Assembly: GCA_947396885.1 (NCBI GenBank)
Contig: OX377204.1
Location: forward strand, 39,455,975 to 39,519,974
Source of the DNA: Heligmosomoides polygyrus polygyrus
Lineage: Eukaryota > Nematoda > Chromadorea > Rhabditida > Heligmosomidae
Direction: 5' to 3'
Length of the DNA: 64,000 nucleotides
Of the stretch, positions 49,401 through 52,400 are shown piece by piece. Each line of letters begins with the position of its first letter. The first letter of the stretch is position 1. Both the position numbers and the translations under genes were made by a program. The notes beneath the pieces are model-generated. The model searched no databases, was not told where the DNA came from, and worked only from the letters and a program-made list of their open reading frames with translations.

Positions 49401-52400
49401 ACATCGCAATGAGAAAGGGCGAATCGGTCAGCGATTTTTGCTGCCGCATGGAGTATATCTCCAGACGCAACCATCCAAACGATGTCTGCGACTTCCGCAT
49501 AGCATCAATGCCGTGTTCTTCCCTACAGCATTGAAAAGATTCATATCACATGCTTGCTGCATTAGACGCTGAAGAAGGGAAAGCGTACAAAACGGTAAAA
49601 AGAGTTGCATTAAGAATGGAAAAGACCCACGTTATTAGATATGAGAAACCGGAAGTCTACGGTAAACCGAACAGCTCCAATCGAAGTCCATGCGAGGAAA
49701 ACGCGGTGGTACCCACACATACAGGGAAACCCCTATGGTGCAATAGTTGTGATAAACACGGTCAAGGCACCACAGACTGCCGTTCAAAACTTTTTCCGAA
49801 AAGGAATGGTAAGAGACCAGATGAAAGGGGTCACGGCCCTAACAAGCAGCACATCAGCAGATCTCCAGCTGGTGGAGCACTTTCAACATTCGTAGATGAC
49901 TTTTATGGAATGGTTATCTCAAAAAACCATAGCGGCAGGGAAACCAACGCTTTGTGTTGCAAGCATCTTTGGAATAAAGGTGAAAGGTTGATTGACACAG
50001 GCTCAGCTGTCTCAATAGTGCCAAGTGTGCTTCTCAAACAAGCCAAAGATCACGGTTTTGACTTGGATAACGAGGTAGAAATGGTAGGAAGCGGTCAGGA
50101 AAATCGAATTTTTGAAACTTCTGGGAACCAGATAAATTTTTGGCTGTAGCTAACGCGGAGGTATGCGTTGATGGAACAGGCATAGCTCAAACCTCGTTAC
50201 ACTTCGAGAAAACCAAGGACACCACCCTACTCTTGGGCACAAACATTCTGAATGCCTTAGGGATTCACATAAAGTTCGAACCTTTAACTTCTCGATCTTT
50301 GTGGATGGGTTTCACGAAGTAGAAATAGCAAGAGCTGCTAAACGGATGGTTATACCTCCTGGCCATAATTGAAGAAGGATCCTCAAAACCATCCAGAGAA
50401 AGAATTTTTGGTCGAAAGATTCTCGTATAAATTCCGGGGTATGCCTTTTAAAGGAAGGGGTGCGGAAATATCTGTCGCCAATCACGACGATCAGACGTGG
50501 GTTATCAAAAAGGATGAACATCTAGCAGAATGCCCGAGGACTCTTTCAGTGATCCTATGTCGACCAGACCAATATTCCGAGCGGCAGGCTCGATATGACA
50601 GAGCATGTAATCTTGCCCAAACCAAAGCGGATTAAAGCTTTGGTAGAAATCATAGAGCATAACCGTAAGTTGAGGAAACTACCAACAAAAGTTGCCGAAG
50701 TGATCATAAGGCATAGTGAAACTTTCGCTATCACTGATTCGAAACTGGGACAAACGAATCTGATTGAGCACGATATTGAAGTGCAGAGACACCCTCCTAT
50801 TCGCCAGAAAACGATGCCAGTACTAAATAGTGTCCGAAATAAAGTAGATACTATGCTTCAAGACCTCAAACAACGAAAAATAATCGAGGATAGCAACTCG
50901 CCGTAGGCTTCTCCGATCGATTTGGTCGCAAAGAAGGACGGGAGCACTCGATTATGCGTTGACTACCGAGAGGTGAACCAAATAACTAGGAAGGATAGTT
51001 ATCCACTACCGCCTATAGATATGACGCTTCAAAATTTGCGAAGAAAGCGATAGCTTACGTACTTGATTTAGCGAGCGGTTGTTGGCAGGTGCTCTTAACT
51101 GAAAAGCGAAGGAAATTAGCGCGTTTACCACCTCATCTGGGCAATTCCAATTCAATGTATTCCCTTGGTGTGGCTGGATATTACATAAGTGCACTCCTAT
51201 CGTTTGGGTTCACAAACGCGCCATCGAAATTCCAGCTGCTAATGAATGCGGTTCTCAGCCATCGTATAAGACTGGAAGTCTCTGTATATCTAAACGATAT
51301 ACTCATCGCATTAGAGACAGAGCAACGCCACTTGGAAGTACAAGAGGAAGCTCCCAAACGCTTTTCAAATGGCTAGTTTGAAGGTAAAATCTCAGAAATG
51401 CCGATTTTTGGAGAGTAGTCTAGAATTCCTAGGTCATGTAGTAGCTAAGGATAGGATAAAAACTAATCCTGGAAAGGTGTGCAAAATCCAAAGCTACCCC
51501 AGGCCGCAGAACGTTGCTCAACTGAGGACCTTTCTTGGTGTGGCTGGATATTACATAAGTGCACTCCTATCCAAGGTTCTTGATTCGGAACACGAAAACT
51601 GCCTAAGCTTCCCACCTCTACGGGGTCAGTGAATTGAAAATGTAGACTTGTCTGGGAAGGATAAGACACCGACTTGTCCATTCTAGTGTACCAGCCACCG
51701 TCTCTCATTATACAGGCCAAAGACATATTCAGATTGCCTCCACGATATAACGTAGATGGTGAATGCATGGCGCATCTCAGTTGGGGATTGGTCAACACCG
51801 TTGGTTATCGTTTACCCTTTTGTTAAACAGTTCACAGCATAACGTTTAAATGAGCAATATAGGTATGCACCTGTTCGCTGTTTATAGGTCGCCTTCTCAC
51901 ATTTTTTCGAGAACAACAGATCGAAGAAGGTGTTACCTGCACCATTTTTGCAGCCCACGTCTTCCCCGTAGCCTTCTCGATGGCCCGGTACACAGTTCCA
52001 TAGGCGCCTTGTCCAAGTTCCTCGCAAATGATGTACTGAGAAAAACGCTTTAAAAAGAATTCTGGAAAATTTAATCGCAATTTGTAGGAACCTTTGCCTG
52101 CAGGTCGTTTGGCAGGTGATTGATGTCAATCGGCCTGTGCTTCGACAAATCGACCATCGAGTCCAGCCTGTCATAATCAACGGCCTCAGGCTCAACCTCC
52201 TGTGGGACCAGTCTTTTTGGCTCTTCGACGATTCGGGAGACGTCCTGAATACGTCTCAACTTTGTCAGATAATCATCGTTTGGAGCCGAAAATCCTAGCC
52301 TTCCCTACTGTGTGTGTTGTGTTGCTGCGTGTATGTACATATGTGTGTGTGTTTGTGTGTCCGGTGTTGTGGTGTGTGTGTAGAATGTGTGTGAATGTGT

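Larger units (their letters stand above)
48326..51600 (+). mobile_element. Broken Ty3-like LTR retrotransposon
   Basis: A probable 5' LTR/leader (about 48326-48700, with three TATCCGCA motifs) is followed by Gag/zinc-knuckle, protease and RT fragments with stops. It stops at about 51600, where a SINE starts; RNase H, integrase and the 3' LTR are absent. Its protease resembles that of the 25.8-30.6 kb element (DTG.. VSI.P, LLLGTN), so it could be a distant RT-carrying relative. Confidence 0.75.
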
